From the NCBI GenBank assembly GCA_001599935.1, contig BCIJ01000002.1, positions 99,811-163,810 on the forward strand: a stretch of 64,000 nucleotides of DNA, in the 5' to 3' direction. Below the pieces are notes generated by a model. That model searched no databases and was not told the origin of the DNA. It was given only the letters and a program-made list of their open reading frames with translations. A program made the translations under genes and the position numbers. Positions within the stretch are counted from its first letter, which is position 1, and each line of letters begins with the position of its first letter. Below, piece by piece: positions 46,455 through 58,579 of the stretch. Origin of the DNA: Holtermannia corniformis. Lineage: Eukaryota > Basidiomycota > Tremellomycetes > Holtermanniales.

Positions 46455-49407
46455 TCAAGCGTCGTGGTCCTTTGATGCGACGTCCCACGAGGCGCGGCGC
46501 TCGCCCTGTGCCTCGTTCCAGGCGGCGGCGAGTGCCGTCGGCTTTGTAAAGTCGATGCTTGAGCGGCCGCTGGTGCGGACCCTCATGTTGGGAGAATCAG
46601 AGCTACTGCTCTGGCTGGCGGCGTCGAGCGTGAGACCGTTGAGCGCCTTTGCGCTGTCAAGATCGGGCTCGGGGGAGCCGCTGGCGTCAGGCGTGGGCGT
46701 CATTGACACGAATCGATGTTGTCTGGCGTTGAGCGGCGACGTGGCAGCAGAGGTTGAAGCCGACGTGACAGAAGTGTCGAGCCGAGGCAGCGCGGGAAAG
46801 TATTCGCCCGCGCCCGGTGCCCCGTTGCCTTGAGGCGTCTGCAGACCGGCCGTGTAGTCGTAGCGATACTGCGCCGTGGGCGTCCCGTTCTGCATCACCG
46901 GTGCGCCCGGCGCCGCGTTCATGAACGGGTTGTACTGGTAGCCCGTTGGACTCGTGACCGGTGCGCCCGGCGAGAACGGCGCAAAGCCCGGTGACAAAAA
47001 GTGAGGATGCAGCGGCGGCGTTTGCTATCTGGTCAGCTTGGTCTCTCGCGCCAAAGGAAGACTTACCGGGTACGCATTGAACACGAATCCGGGCATCGAC
47101 GGCGTCATCGGCGGGAGCCCACGCGACTGCAACGGACTCAACGGGTTGCCGTTGGCAAAGTTGGGATAGCTTGGCATCGTGATGGGCCCCGGGTGCGGGT
47201 GTTTGCCAGATGACGAGCGGCTATGCGGTTGGCTAGTCTCTGAGTCGTTGCCGACCAAAGTGTCTAGCTTGAGATCGCTCGGGCTTCTCTGGGCTGGCTC
47301 GGTAGTAGGCAATTCGGTCGTCTGATGCACCGGCGAGATCCCAAACGGCGGCGCGTCACCCGACGGCGGGACCCAGACCGAGGAAGCGGCTGGTGAGAAC
47401 TGGCCGAAAGGCGAAGGGCCGTTGAACAACGGATGCGACGGGTACGTGAACGATGGCGCGAATTGATTGCGCATCGGCTGCGGCGGATTACTCTGCGTAC
47501 CATTCCGCTCGAAGGAGACCTTGATGTTGCGACCGTTGTACTCGAAGCTGGACGTGTAAGCCGGTGTGCGTCGACAGCGTAACCACTTGCCCATTGAACA
47601 TTCTGACGGCATTCTGCGCGTCCGTCTCGGTCGCAAAAACAACGTTGCCATAGCCGCGCGAGCGGTTGTCTGGTCCCACGGCGATACTACAAGGGTCAGC
47701 CGGTGCTTGACGCACAGGAACACTCACTCTGCCCTGATAATGTTCCCGGCCGGCCGCAAAAGGTCCTTGAGATCCTGCCACTGGCATTGGAAAGGCAGCT
47801 GCAGCTGTCAGACGATGATCGCGATGATCCAACCACTCACATTGCCGATGAAGAGGGACCGACTAGCCCTTGCTTCGGTGGTAGGCGCCGAGGGCGGCAC
47901 CGTGTTCATCGTGCCGTTGCCGAGCGCGCCAAACGGCCTCTCGCCACTGCCCGTCGTCCCTGGCGAATTCGAGCTCGGTGATATGAGCGGGACGCTTGAG
48001 AAGACGTTGGGAGGTAACGGGCCCAGTGAGCCAGGCGGAGGTGCACGACCGTTTGAACCTGATGCCGAACCATTGGATGACGCACCGCCGCTGACGGGCT
48101 TTTCACCAATCGCACCGACGGCTAGCGGCGCAGGCGTGACTGCGTTTGGCGAGAGGGACGCCGTGCGGCTCATACTGATAGGCTCGGGTGGGCCTGGCGA
48201 TAGCTCGCGACGTATGTCGCCTGCGCCCGTGACGGACGAGAATGAAGCCCTGGTTGAAGGGTTGGGTGGTGGCACGGCACCAAACGGCGGGAAGCCGTAT
48301 TGCTGTCCCGGGCGGCCAAACGGCATACCCTGTGGCATGGCGCCCGTCTGCATGGGTGAGATATTCGATGGCAAGTGCTGAAACGGTAAGTTGCCCGGCG
48401 AGTGACCAACAGGCAGCGAGATTGAACCGGCCAGAGGAGCCGAGCCGAGAGGGGTACCGCCCGCACTCGAGCCAAAGCTGCCGGCCGGAGGCGCCATCTG
48501 CGGTCGGAAGTAGGGGGAATGGTGGAATGCTGGGTGCGGGCCATGGGAAAAGTGCTGGAACATGGGTGTGTTTTGCGGACCAATGGGGTGTTGGGCTAGG
48601 TGCTGTTGGTAGAGCTGGGCGTGCTGCTGATTGTGCGTCGCTTGCGGCTCGTACTCTGGCGGGAGGCGATCTGGGCGGACCTCGAGCGTACGTGTTTGCC
48701 AGTTGTACCCGTTGAACATGTCTACACGGTTAGCTGCGTGCTTGGCATCGGATCGCACGCACCGATCGCCTTTGCGCCGTCCTCACGGCTGCCCATCAAG
48801 ACGGTGCCATAGCCCCTGCTGCGGTTGTCCTGACCCAGCGAGACATCGGCGCGAAGCACGGTGCCTGCACGGCGAAAGAGGTCCTTGAGGTCCTGCCAGC
48901 GGACACGGTATGGCAGCTGAGCGAGTCAGTCCAGCCGTGCCGAGTCCGACGACGCACATTGCCGACAAAGAGGTTGACACGGCCATCTGCTCCGACGGCG
49001 GCCGGGAACAAATTGTTGATGGTGGACGGGGTACGCACACGAGTAACTGCACGCGTGAGCACGGCCTCGTTCCTGCGCAGTGGTACCCACTCTCATTCCC
49101 GATCCTCTCTTGGCTGGGCGGCACATGCTGAGGAGCGTTGGCCATGGCGTTTGCGATGACGAGGTCGATCGCAGCATTACTCGGCGGCTGAAACTTGACC
49201 GGCGAGGTCGAGTTTGCCCTCGTACCGTTGGTTGCTGGCGCAAAGGGATCCTGTCGCCGACACGGTCAGCATGAACAAAGTTGACGCTAGGGGCCCTGCA
49301 CCGACCCTGCCTCTGGTCGACCCCTCTGGCGGTACTGGGAGCGCGAGCGCCGGTTTTTCAGGCGACGGCTCTCTCGACATTGTCTTTGCAAAGAGAGCAG
49401 ACGACAT
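46455..49407 (-). CDS. RNA-binding protein with two RRM domains and long Pro/Ser/Gly-rich linkers
   Basis: Predicted mRNA-binding protein of about 850 residues. After MSSALFAKTMSREPSPEKPA two small introns lead to RVRTPSTINNLFPAAVGADG and the first RRM (RNP2 VNLFVGNLPYRVRWQDLKDL; RNP1 SRGYGTVLMGSREDGAKAI). A linker of about 270 residues rich in Pro, His, Gln, Gly and Ser follows. The second RRM has RNP2 RSLFIGNLPFQCQWQDLKDL and RNP1 SRGYGNVVFATETDAQNAV, then GRNIKVSFERNG. The C-terminal third is again low-complexity, rich in Pro/Ser/Asn, and ends at 46455. WQDLKDLFR occurs in both RRMs, pointing to an internal duplication. Layout recalls fungal Gbp2/Hrb1-like shuttling proteins, but I cannot assign an orthologue. 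The start at 49407 is the first good ATG after the neighbour's stop; the frame is open farther upstream to 49821. Confidence 0.85.
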
Positions 49408-49817
49408 TGTAGATGGTGGCGATGCTAGGGATCGCAAGAGGCCCATCAGCACGCCGTGTCTCGGGTCAAGAGTTGGTTTGCCCCACCTCAGTACGACATT
49501 CCGGCCGGGCCGTGTGGTTTGCAGCCTGCGGGTGCGTGACGTGGGTTGTGGAGAGATGTGCGGTATGAAACCAGGCGGCGAATGTGGGGTGGACCGGACA
49601 ATGTGCGGCGTCTGGGAGAACGAGACACACACCGACGTCTCAGGCGGAGTATTCGAGCTCTGGACTGAAAGGAGGTGGGACGGCGGCGCTGGGACGGGGC
49701 GGGATGGGAGGCGACGTCGGTCGAACGCTGGGATGGTACAACGGAGTCCAAGTGGACAGCGTGCCCCGCCTGGATATCGTCGCGAGTAATTAGTGGCAGT
49801 GGCAGTGGCACCCTCCT
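49408..49817. other. intergenic region between Rtp1-like and two-RRM genes
   Basis: About 410 bases between the stop of the upstream minus-strand gene and the chosen start of the next. The frame of the two-RRM gene stays open through it, so part could be coding or long 5' leader. Confidence 0.35.
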
Positions 49818-52800
49818 TCATCCTAGACTAGACAGCACACCGCCCCACCCGCCTCGGAGCTCGCGCACGAGCGAGTCAGCCTCGCCAGCCTGCTGCCGCA
49901 CAACGCCATCCACATCAGTCTCTCTCACATAGCGCAGCACGGTGCGTGCACGCTGCAGCAGCGCATCATCCAACTGCGGCCCCCGCCGTCCCACCGCCAG
50001 ACTGACTACAGCCATCTGCGCCTCGCCCACCCGTTCGTGGTCGATCATCGACGCAACGTGCAGTCCCAGAAAGACCAACGCACTGCGCCGAAGAACCGGG
50101 TGCCGACCGTCGTGGCTCAGCGTCGGCTCGGTGTCGACGATCGCCGGCGGCTTCTTGCCAGGCACGGCACCGTCTTGCACCGGTGTCATCTCGGCAACGG
50201 GCACGGCCGTGACGCTTTCAATCTGGACAAGGTCGATGCAAGCGCCGACGAGGTCTTGCGACCACGGTAGGAGCGCCCGCGGGTCTGCTTCGGCGCACGC
50301 ACCGAGGATCGACAGCGCCGAAGAGCGCACGACCGTCGGCAGATGGCGCGCAGGAAACGTGTGCAGCATGGCCGGTACGATGCGCTCGGCTGAACCTGTC
50401 AACATTGTAGCAGACGCCTCGAGACTCACCGTGCGCCGACAGTGCCTCACCCAGCTGGCGAACGACCAGACTGAGCGCCTCGCCGACCCGCAGCGCCTTG
50501 TCCAGTTCCTCTTGCTCCATCGGCCGTCTCTCGGCGCGCTCGCACAGCGCTCGGTAAACACCGACAAGGCTTACAATCACCTCTTTACCCAGCGCATCCG
50601 CCATCCCGGCTAGACCCTTGACCGCGTTCAAGTAGACGTAGGAATCCGCGTCCTGCAGCGAGTTCATAAAGATGTCCATAATGTTGGGCGTCAGCGCGCG
50701 ATCGTAGCTCGGCTCCAGCACGAGCTCTTTGAGCATGATCAAGCCGTGAGCTCGTACGGGCAGGAGCGCGTCTTGGATCAACCCAAGAGCTTTGCGATAT
50801 GTTTCTTGCGACGTCGACAGGGGCGACGGCTTGCTCGAAGATGCAGTCGCAAAGTGCGAGAGCGCTTGGCGAGCAGACAGAACAAGCATTGCCTCGCGTG
50901 CGAGCTTTCGAGTGTCGCCATCGACCGCATCGTCGGCGAGTTTGCCGAGATGGGCTTGGATCGGATTCAAGATTGGGTTGGCGTCGGCCGTAATGTCCTC
51001 GTCGGCTACCGTGCTCAGCCGGTCCCATGTCAAGCGCCAGACTCACCCTCCAGCACGGCTAAAAGTAGCGAGATTGCAGTAGACAACAGGCCCAACCTGC
51101 CCAGTCCGTGCTCCGCTTCGTCGTCGTCGTCGTCGGCAATTTGTAATCCGGCCAGATCCCTTTCGACTAGCTGCACCACCGGCTCGTCCGCCGCCGCGCC
51201 CAGCGTGCTCTCGACGAAAGCCAGCACCTGCTCCGACTTGCCAAGCACGCTCTTGCCGAGTTTGTCGACAATCTGCAGCACCACCTGGAGATACAGCACC
51301 GTCCTAAACCTGTCAGCTTGAACCTTGGCTTCCAATTGGCTCACTGCAGCTCGTCACCTCCATTCGCCTCGGTTCGGATCCGATACTCGCCGAGGGCGCG
51401 CAAGAACACATTGCCTGCTACGTCTGGCCGTTTGAGCCGTTCAAGAGTGTCTGCAAAGTGCGCTGGATCCGGATGGAGCGGCATCAGAGAGAGGAGAGCG
51501 CTAGCGTCCGGTTCGGTCGGTAGCGCCGTGATCTCGGGCATGACGAGCTCGGTATCAATCCTGGATCGTAAGCCTGTGCTGACTATGGACAGGAGGACTT
51601 ACTGGCCGTAGCAGATGCGAGGTCCTTTCGAAGAGATCTCCCAGTATACGTCGCGCTCCTCGCCCTCGTCCGCCGCCAGAATGTCCGCCGCCTTACCCCA
51701 GCCATAACCAGAGCTCAAGACGCGCCAGAGCCCCTTTTCGACATCCTCGGGTTCTCCGACTCGACCCCAGCCATCGATCAAGGTATGAACCAAGTCTGCC
51801 CAATCTTCGACGTTTCGCTCATCAGTCGCACCAACTTCTACCACCTTGGCCTTGGCTTTGCCAGTCTGCGCGAGAGCCGACGAGAGGGCGACAAGTATAG
51901 GCAAGATCGGGCCGACGAGGGCGGTCCAGAGTCTTGTACCTGGCGGAGCATGCAGTGTAAGAGCATGCAATGTGCGCAAGACTCTGCCGGCAATGTGCAC
52001 AGGGACGAGAGTGACGGTCTTGTTGATCTCGTCGCGCAGGATTGACAGGCCGGACAGGCTCGACGTTGATGCCACGGGAGCAGCTGTCGGCGGCGGCCGT
52101 CTGGGTAGGAGCGGTGAATGAAGCTCATCACGCAAAACCTTCACCACGAATGTGGCGTGAGCAGTAGACAAGAGGTGGGATATGGCGTAGCTCGCCGCAT
52201 TGACGTGCAGGTTGGGTGCTGGCGGACTACCATCGGGCGCATGAACAATGGCAAGCAGCGCAGGGATAATGACGGCCAAGTAGTTCTGTGCCTCGTCAGC
52301 AATAAACAATGTGATTCGATCGGGCACACCTCTGGCGTCATCTCCCTTGGAATAGCTGACAGAACATTCGCAACATGCTCAAGCTTGCTAGGATCGGCTA
52401 AGCAGGTGTCAGCACGGTTACGATGCCGCCCGCCACGTACGTGCAGCACCTGGACCCGTTTGCTCGCCGAACACATTGTCGAACAAGCCCTTCACGCCGC
52501 CTCGTGCCACCAGCTGTCTACTCAGCAGCATGCCAATTACACGCTCCACGTAGCTAGGATAGCGCATCCTGTTCTTCGTCCGAGCCAGTTTGAGAGTCGC
52601 GCTAAGCACAGCCATCGACTGAGCTGGTCCGGCACCAGCCAAGACCTTGAGCAGTTTGCTTCGGAGGTAGGCGAACATTTGTGGAGGGTGTGAAGGTGTC
52701 CAAGCGAGGGTCAGCGTTGCGAGGGTGATGTGGGATAGGTGGGGCTGGGTGAGTTGCGTGAGGATAGTTGGAGGCGTTGATGGAGGGAAGCTGGCGAGCT

Positions 52801-53421
52801 CGAGCAAGGAGAGCAGGGTTGAGCAGAGGTACGGGGGAATACTGCTGGTCCCGAGATAGGTGCTGGTGAGGGGTTGAAGGGACTGGACCACGAGCTGGAG
52901 CAAGCCCCGAATGACCTTCATGTCCAAGGTGCCCAGTGCGACTATGGATGGTCAGAGCTGCAGCGCATGACCCAACAGCAGCCGACTCACAGTCTTTCTC
53001 CCCGTAGTCACCTCTGTCGCCAAACTCTAAAGACAGAAACCGCTGCAGCTCCTCCAGCAAGTCCAGTGCGCGTCTGGCCATCAGGCCCTCAACCTGCTCG
53101 CCGTCTCGCTCGAACCAGCCATGCTCCTCGCACCATGTCGCTGGCAATGCTTCTTGACATTCCTGAAGACGCCTGCCGACTTGAGACGACCGCTGCTCGA
53201 GATCACTCGAAAGTGAACTCGATGGCTGTACGACCAGGAACGCCGCTGCAATCGTCGTCTTGAGCAGTAGTGGTGGAGCAAGCGGTCGTCTGAGTGGGGT
53301 GTATGGTATCTCTGATGTTGATGAACCAAGTTCAGCATGGTCAAGACGAACTTGAACCGAGCTACAGTCGCTTAGTCAGGCAGCGAATTTCTCCTGAGCG
53401 CACGTACTCGGCGTGTTCCAT
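49818..53421 (-). CDS. RTP1: Rtp1/Tango6-family RNA polymerase II assembly/import factor
   Basis: HEAT-repeat protein of about 1,060 residues. Yeast Rtp1 helps assemble RNA polymerase II and move it into the nucleus; animal Tango6 acts in Golgi organisation. The first exon is only MEHA (ATG at 53421) and joins by a 45-nt intron to DSVQVRLDHAELGSSTSEIP. Helical repeats include DMKVIRGLLQLVVQSLQPL and MFAYLRSKLLKVLAGAGPAQ. The most diagnostic segment is LLPVRAHGLIMLKELVLEPS with DIFMNSLQDADSYVYLNAVK, the C1 motif of the family. The end reads EADSLVRELRGGWGGVLSSL, stop at 49818. Several 45-60-nt introns. Assignment rests on the C1 motif and overall helical content. Confidence 0.8.
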
Positions 53422-54053
53422 TGCAAGTGATCTCGCTACCCGTTTGCCGCCTTTAATCTAGTTTTGCTAGTCATCTACTGCGAAGTGTCCTCTTGACCGA
53501 TCCAAAGAGCGATCCGAAAGAATCTGAACGAGCGAACGTTAAACAGAACAGTCGTATACTTACATGTGCTCTGCTAGAGGCAGGCCTGCGCGTAACCCTG
53601 CAAGATTTGGCCAACACGAAATGTCGGGGGCCTACCTAGTCCGCCATCCTCAGATTGTGGTGTTGTAATCACAAGTGCCGTGGCTGTGATCAAAAGCACC
53701 TGTGGTTGGCAGTGTTCATCCAAGTCGGCCGTTGTGAACATGACAACATGGAGTTGGCTCTTGTACACTGCTTCCATACTTGCGAACTGACGAGCGGACG
53801 AGCTCGGTCAGGGCCTCGCCATGCTAGTCGATCTATACTCTACTGGCCTCCCCTCCCTAGGCCTCCTACGCACGTCCCGTTGAGCACTGACGCCATGCAC
53901 GGTCGAGTCACTCGATGCATCAGTGTGAATCGCCCATCAACTGTGAAAGCACTGTGAAGAGGGAGATCGCGGACATGGCGACCGGACAGCAGTCGGGCAC
54001 TAAAGAGGTGTAGTCAACTTGTCCATCTGCGAGATGCAATAGTTGATGGCTTT
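53422..54053. promoter_or_regulatory. divergent intergenic region
   Basis: About 630 bases upstream of the Rtp1-like gene and of a low-complexity gene. No supported ORF or RNA gene. Confidence 0.4.
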
Positions 54054-54688
54054 ATGGTGCAGATGACCAAGGCGCAACGGCGAGCGGTAGAGCAGCAGCG
54101 GAAACAGGCTGCAAATCAGCGCAATCATCAAGACTCGGCACCGCAAACGCAGGGGCGGTACAGTGGGGTGCGGCAGGCCCAAGCAAGTTGCATCGGTCAG
54201 CCACTGATGCATCGTAGAAAAGCAAGCACAGACCGGCGGTACAGTCTCAGCAGCAGACTGCGTCCCCTTTCGTCCCGCCCACTGGGCAGTTTACCTTTAC
54301 TGTGCCAGCATCTTTCCCGCCACAGCCGGCGTCGCACCCTGCAGGCCACGCTGGAGCGAAAGGCTTCAACTCATTCACACCATGGTCATCTACCGGCTCG
54401 CACTCTGCCGCATCAGCCCCCCATCAACCCCGCTGCCCACCCATGACCACCCATACGCCATTCCAGTCGACCTTCCTGCTGTATCAAAACCTCACAACGT
54501 TGATCGAGCGCGCGACGCAGCTCAGGTTTGAGCTATCCAGGCGACTGCTGGAGCCCGAGTCGGCCCCTACGGTCGAGCTCGAAGCATTGTATCGGTTGCT
54601 CGAGGCTGCTGCTGGCGAAGTCACCGCGTCCCTGCCTGAACAGCTGCAGCCCCGCGGCATGTCCGGCCCGCGCGGGATGTTACGTTGA
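54054..54688 (+). CDS. unknown Gln/Pro/Ser-rich protein
   Basis: The ATG at 54054 starts MVQMTKAQRRAVEQQRKQAA, a basic Gln-rich helix. A frame change later in the gene is explained by one intron: donor GTACAG at about 54159, acceptor CACAG at about 54230, joining GR to PAVQSQQQTASPFVPP in phase. The middle is Pro/Ser/His-rich. The last third has a helical pattern: FLLYQNLTTLIERATQLRFE and VELEALYRLLEAAAGEV, then RGMSGPRGMLR and stop at 54688. About 185 residues. No family recognised. The heptad-like C-terminal helix could mediate dimer formation or protein binding. It may continue into further exons that I could not trace. Confidence 0.5.
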
Positions 54689-55057
54689 ACCAGGGCGTCG
54701 AGATCGGAACGATGAGTGGCGCCGAGATCGCCCAGAGTTGTCCTGGCCGGTTTCTGTGTTGCGTCGCAAAGTGTGCTTAGGACCGCGGTACTGGTGATGG
54801 ATGACATGAGAAACGCAGATCGCTGTCGCCAGCTACCCTATGTACGATGTAAGAAGCCCGAGCCGGGATTGTCGTCCTTTTCCCGCCCGCGAGGATCGGC
54901 CACCGGGATCCACGCGGGCCTCGCCGACCGCAATCGCCGCTGAACGAGCAGGTGGGGCGAGCGTCGACGTCCATCGTCAGGACCGCATTCCTCGACGAGC
55001 CAACAACCCACTCTGCCTCAACAGAAGAGCTAGAGAGCAGCCAAGCTCGTCCTCGAG
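54689..55057. other. intergenic region between two unknown genes
   Basis: About 370 bases with no recognisable element. Confidence 0.35.
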
Positions 55058-56116
55058 ATGGCGGCCACTGTCCTCGCTGCATCGACCCCAACGCCGCCAC
55101 CGTCCTTTTCGTTGAGCTATCTGCAATCGCTCCACCCTCTGCCAGCACACCTCCCGTCTCTCCCAACAAAGCAGGCGCTGCTCAGTGCAGGACGTAGGCT
55201 GGAGAAAGTCAACAGGAGCGAACGGCGGGCGAAAGGGGTATATTGCGATAAGGAAGGAGTCCACGTCAACGTCGTTCTCGTCAACTCGCCAGAGCAAGAG
55301 GTGGCGCGATGTGTACCGTGCAAGCCTTTGCGAGGGCCTCTGTTTGAAGAGCTAGCTGGCGAAAGACAGGTGGAGAGCCCAGTACGCAGGTGTGCTCAGT
55401 GGGCGCTCGACGTGTTACTCGAGCAATCGGCGGCCGAGTCCAGTCGGAGAGTCTACTGGGCCGAACAGAGTCATTCATGGGACTCGTCATCGCCGGCATC
55501 GACGATTGTCCAGACGCCAGTGTCGTCTGTGCATCCTACGATCCGTGCGAGACCATGTCACAGCCACCGACAGCCGGTCGATGACTCGTGTGACCCTCTG
55601 GCCATCTCGCCAAACGATCACAAACACCTTCCTGTGTTCATATCGATACCATGCCAATCACCCCGTCGCCGCCCCCGTCTCTGCGACACAGCAGCGTCAT
55701 CATCCTACTTCCCTGCCTTCACACTTTGCCACCGTCCCAACCACCGACCACCACCACCCGAGCCGCCAGAGCCCATCACCCCTTCCTGTGTCCAGCTCAC
55801 CACCTTTTCCACCTTTCCCCTAGCCTCACATCCGCACAACCATATATCACGTCCCCAGCGACGGAAATCTGCACCGAGCCCTCTATCACGGCCGGCCTTT
55901 CCGCCATTGCCTCCCCGCGCCGAGTCAACGCCCATCCTACATACACTTACTGTTGACGAAGAGGACGAGCCCGAACAGCCTCGCAGGCGGAGCGTTCCGC
56001 AAACACCGCTTAGGATCCAGGTCCTCGAATGGCGCATGGTCCAATCAGGCAAGCTGGCTGGGGTGCGCTCTCGGTCCTTTGCTCAATCCACCACGGCCGC
56101 TCGATGGGAGTGCTAG
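55058..56116 (+). CDS. unknown Pro/Ser-rich protein
   Basis: A 352-residue open frame from a normal ATG: MAATVLAASTPTPPPSFSLS, then LPAHLPSLPTKQALLSAGRR. The first 130 residues look folded (GVHVNVVLVNSPEQEVARC, RRCAQWALDVLLEQ). The rest is rich in Pro, Ser, His and Arg, with an acidic patch (LTVDEEDEPEQP). One or two small introns without stops may lie in the 55500-55620 stretch, so the middle sequence is uncertain. No domain, signal peptide or membrane helix recognised. It converges on the next gene with 65 bases between stops. Confidence 0.5.
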   Translation: MAATVLAASTPTPPPSFSLSYLQSLHPLPAHLPSLPTKQALLSAGRRLEKVNRSERRAKGVYCDKEGVHVNVVLVNSPEQEVARCVPCKPLRGPLFEELAGERQVESPVRRCAQWALDVLLEQSAAESSRRVYWAEQSHSWDSSSPASTIVQTPVSSVHPTIRARPCHSHRQPVDDSCDPLAISPNDHKHLPVFISIPCQSPRRRPRLCDTAASSSYFPAFTLCHRPNHRPPPPEPPEPITPSCVQLTTFSTFPLASHPHNHISRPQRRKSAPSPLSRPAFPPLPPRAESTPILHTLTVDEEDEPEQPRRRSVPQTPLRIQVLEWRMVQSGKLAGVRSRSFAQSTTAARWEC

Positions 56117-56181
56117 ACACGACTATACGACTGTTGCATCTAGGTTGTACACTACGCTTTTGCATGAAGCCATGCTTTTGC

Positions 56182-56628
56182 TCACCAGCGTCGTTCTTGC
56201 GGTGGCGGGTTCCAGTTGGAGTTGCCGCTCTGTGTGAGATACGCGGCTGCGGCCTCGATCGGATCCTGCGCAAACGAAGTCGGACAATGCCTGACGCGGA
56301 ATTCATTGGATTGCAGCGCGCGGAGGAACCGCGCGTCGTCGTCGCTTGCAGTTGGTGCGCCACTGGCTGTGGGCTCCGTGTTGTTGACGCTGCTGTCGCC
56401 CTTTTGCTCAGTCGTCTCGTCATCTCGTCCGACGTTCGACTGAGTGAACGGATTGATCGCGGCGCGGGGCACGTCGCTCTGTGAGGACAATTGATGACCG
56501 AGTGAATCGGACGCGTCGCTCACAAAGCTATCATCCGTGGCATTCGACTGGCAGCTGTCAGCGCGGTTCAGAACCGGCACGAACGATGCGGTCGAGTGTG
56601 CGTAGGCTGAGCTTGCGGTCGATGCCAT
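56182..56628 (-). CDS. unknown Ser/Asp-rich protein
   Basis: 148 residues from an ATG in CACCACC-ATG at 56628: MASTASSAYAHSTASFVPVL, then many Ser, Asp, Thr and Asn residues (NATDDSFVSDASDSLGHQLS). The last 50 residues are more ordered: ARFLRALQSNEFRVRHCPTS and DPIEAAAAYLTQSGNSNWNP, ending PPQERRW. The upstream frame to 56730 has no ATG. No family recognised. The repeated Ser-Asp context suggests a phosphorylated, largely disordered protein with a short C-terminal motif. Confidence 0.5.
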   Translation of the reverse strand: MASTASSAYAHSTASFVPVLNRADSCQSNATDDSFVSDASDSLGHQLSSQSDVPRAAINPFTQSNVGRDDETTEQKGDSSVNNTEPTASGAPTASDDDARFLRALQSNEFRVRHCPTSFAQDPIEAAAAYLTQSGNSNWNPPPQERRW

Positions 56629-57080
56629 GGTGGTGTGCTGGTGTTTTGCAGTCGTGGGTCGACTTGGCTTTGTTGTGGGCGTCGGCGCGGCATTCGAAGC
56701 CCGCAAGAAGGCTTGGGTGCGGAGTGTCACAGACCGCCAGGTCCTTTATGCTACCATCATGGAGTGTCTCTCGGTTGTACTGAAAAGGATGCTGGTGGTG
56801 TAGCTGGACGCATATCAAAGGTATCATAGCTCGCGACTCGGTGCGGCAGGCGGACATTCAGCTTGCCGAGATGGGTCATGAAAACTGGCGCCTGAGCGAC
56901 TTGGGTCTGTGTCGCATCGGTAACTGGTCACGCCGCTGATGATGGTCTCGTGAGGATTTGATATCAACGGCAAAATACTGCGCCCTGCGGAGCCGCGGGC
57001 AAAGCATGTTTTGCAAAGTCTACCATAAACACATCAGGTTGGCATCTCGAGCGTAGCCAGCGGATGCCGGATCATCGAGA
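56629..57080. other. non-coding stretch between two small minus-strand genes
   Basis: About 450 bases; only shadow frames. Expected to contain the promoter of the gene starting at 56628. Confidence 0.35.
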
Positions 57081-57356
57081 CTAGTGGCCGTCATTACTCG
57101 CTTGGGCGGCATGAGCCGCATCTCCAGCTCGACCGTTCAGATCCAAATCCGGGAGATACTTTTCGGCCTTTTCGACCGCAGAGTTGAGCCTTGCGCGCCG
57201 GTGAATGGTGTAGTCTTCAACGGTGTAGTCTTCAACGGTGTAGTCGTCATCGGCTGTAAATGCACTTGGGTCTGAAGGCGGGGCGACTTGCTCTTGCTGG
57301 CCGCCCTCACTGTTGTCGGTTGAGGGTGCAGAAGCGGATGCTGTTGATGAGCTCAT
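57081..57356 (-). CDS. small acidic protein with DYTVE repeats, unknown
   Basis: 91 residues from ATG 57356: MSSSTASASAPSTDNSEGGQ, then DDDYTVEDYTVEDYTIHRRA and AVEKAEKYLPDLDLNGRAGD. The DYTVE unit is repeated through a 15-base tandem repeat in the DNA. No signal peptide, membrane helix or cysteine. No known family. The C-terminal helix AEKYLPDLDL is the only ordered-looking part. Confidence 0.5.
   Translation of the reverse strand: MSSSTASASAPSTDNSEGGQQEQVAPPSDPSAFTADDDYTVEDYTVEDYTIHRRARLNSAVEKAEKYLPDLDLNGRAGDAAHAAQASNDGH
57208..57252. repeat. 15-base tandem repeat, three copies
   Basis: GGTGTAGTCTTCAAC occurs twice exactly and a third time with changes (GGTGTAGTCGTCATC). It keeps the reading frame of the minus-strand small gene and encodes its DYTVE repeat. 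Confidence 0.85.
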
Positions 57357-58579
57357 TGTTACAGTATGTACGCAGACCCAATCTAGAGCCTTTATGCACA
57401 GCGCTCATCTCGGTTGGAAGACGTGCGCCTTCCCTATGTTCGGTCGGAGGTCACACATGGGGATGAATCAGCTTCCGCTTGGGTGATCATGCGCCTGCGG
57501 ACAGATTGCATCGCATCGGATGTGATCCTTGATTGTGGCGACGACTGGACTGAGATGGCCGCCTGTCCACCCGAGGACTGCTGTTGGTTGGGCATCAGAA
57601 GGCCTGCGGGGGTCATCATTTGGTAAGCGCAGACAAGTCGCCTGCGCGGAGATGGCAGCTTCCAAATGCACTGGAATGCGCGCTCATTGGCGTCGGTGGA
57701 CAAAGGTGTCGGTGGACTATCCAAACAGCGCTGCACGGGCTCGATGACTGGGACCTCGCCCTAGCACGTCGACGCCGCAGACCATGAACGCGACGGCATG
57801 ATCGACGTGAACACTGTATACGTCAACATTTCAGACTCGCGCGCCTGGTGCGAAATTCTGGGATATGGCAAGAATGCTGGCTAGCAATTTGCCGCGCATG
57901 GACGTGGTAATATCCTGGCTCACTTGGAATGATTGAGGTGGAAGTATGCTTCAGCGGCGACTGAAGATAGTCTGTAGGCGACCGATACTCAGCGGTCTTG
58001 AGCTGACCGCGGCGTTGGACATAGACAAAGTGATGCGCCTCGACGCCTGACAAGGATATGTAGTCCAGCATGGGCGTTGCCGACCGATAAAGCCCGCACA
58101 AGCCGTCCGAGCCACGGCCGGCCGAACAATGCCAGTTCACGCGATGATGTATCCTCCTGAACGCGATTATCGCAACGCATCGGAGCAGAGCCTCGGTTGT
58201 TTAGCGTCTGTCCGTCAGGAGTACCGCTCGCTATCTCTGCCCGGGCCCTGTCCGCACGGTGCCACCAGGTGAACGTTGCTGATCGGCCAAGCAGTTTTGT
58301 AGGCCGGCATCTACCTCATCAGGTAATTCATGATGAAAAGAGCCCGAAATAGACAAGATCTAGCGACGCCTCCGCCCGGGCCTGGATCTATATCGATACG
58401 CGCACCCCAATCAGATACCGCGCGCCGCCCAACCGATTTTTTCGCGTCCCGCTCCGAGGCGCAGGAGGCTTTTGTAGTGCGACGGGGAGAGTGAAAACGG
58501 CCGCATCGCATCTTATCTCGCGCTATCTCTCTCTGCGCCATTTCTCAAGTCGTCGACTGACCGGTTCACTCGAGTCACC
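57357..58579. promoter_or_regulatory. long upstream region of the FTR1 gene
   Basis: About 1.2 kb without a supported gene, the longest gene-free interval outside the giant introns. Candidate iron-regulation sites near its right end are listed separately. Short frames on both strands show no family resemblance. Confidence 0.45.
58410..58417 (+). promoter_or_regulatory. candidate iron-GATA factor site
   Basis: ATCAGATA, 163 bases before the FTR1 ATG, matches eight of nine positions of the ATCWGATAA site bound by fungal iron-responsive GATA repressors (SreA/Sfu1/Urbs1 type). A second GATA core on the opposite strand, AGATAAG, lies at about 58506-58512. Match seen; function inferred. Confidence 0.4.
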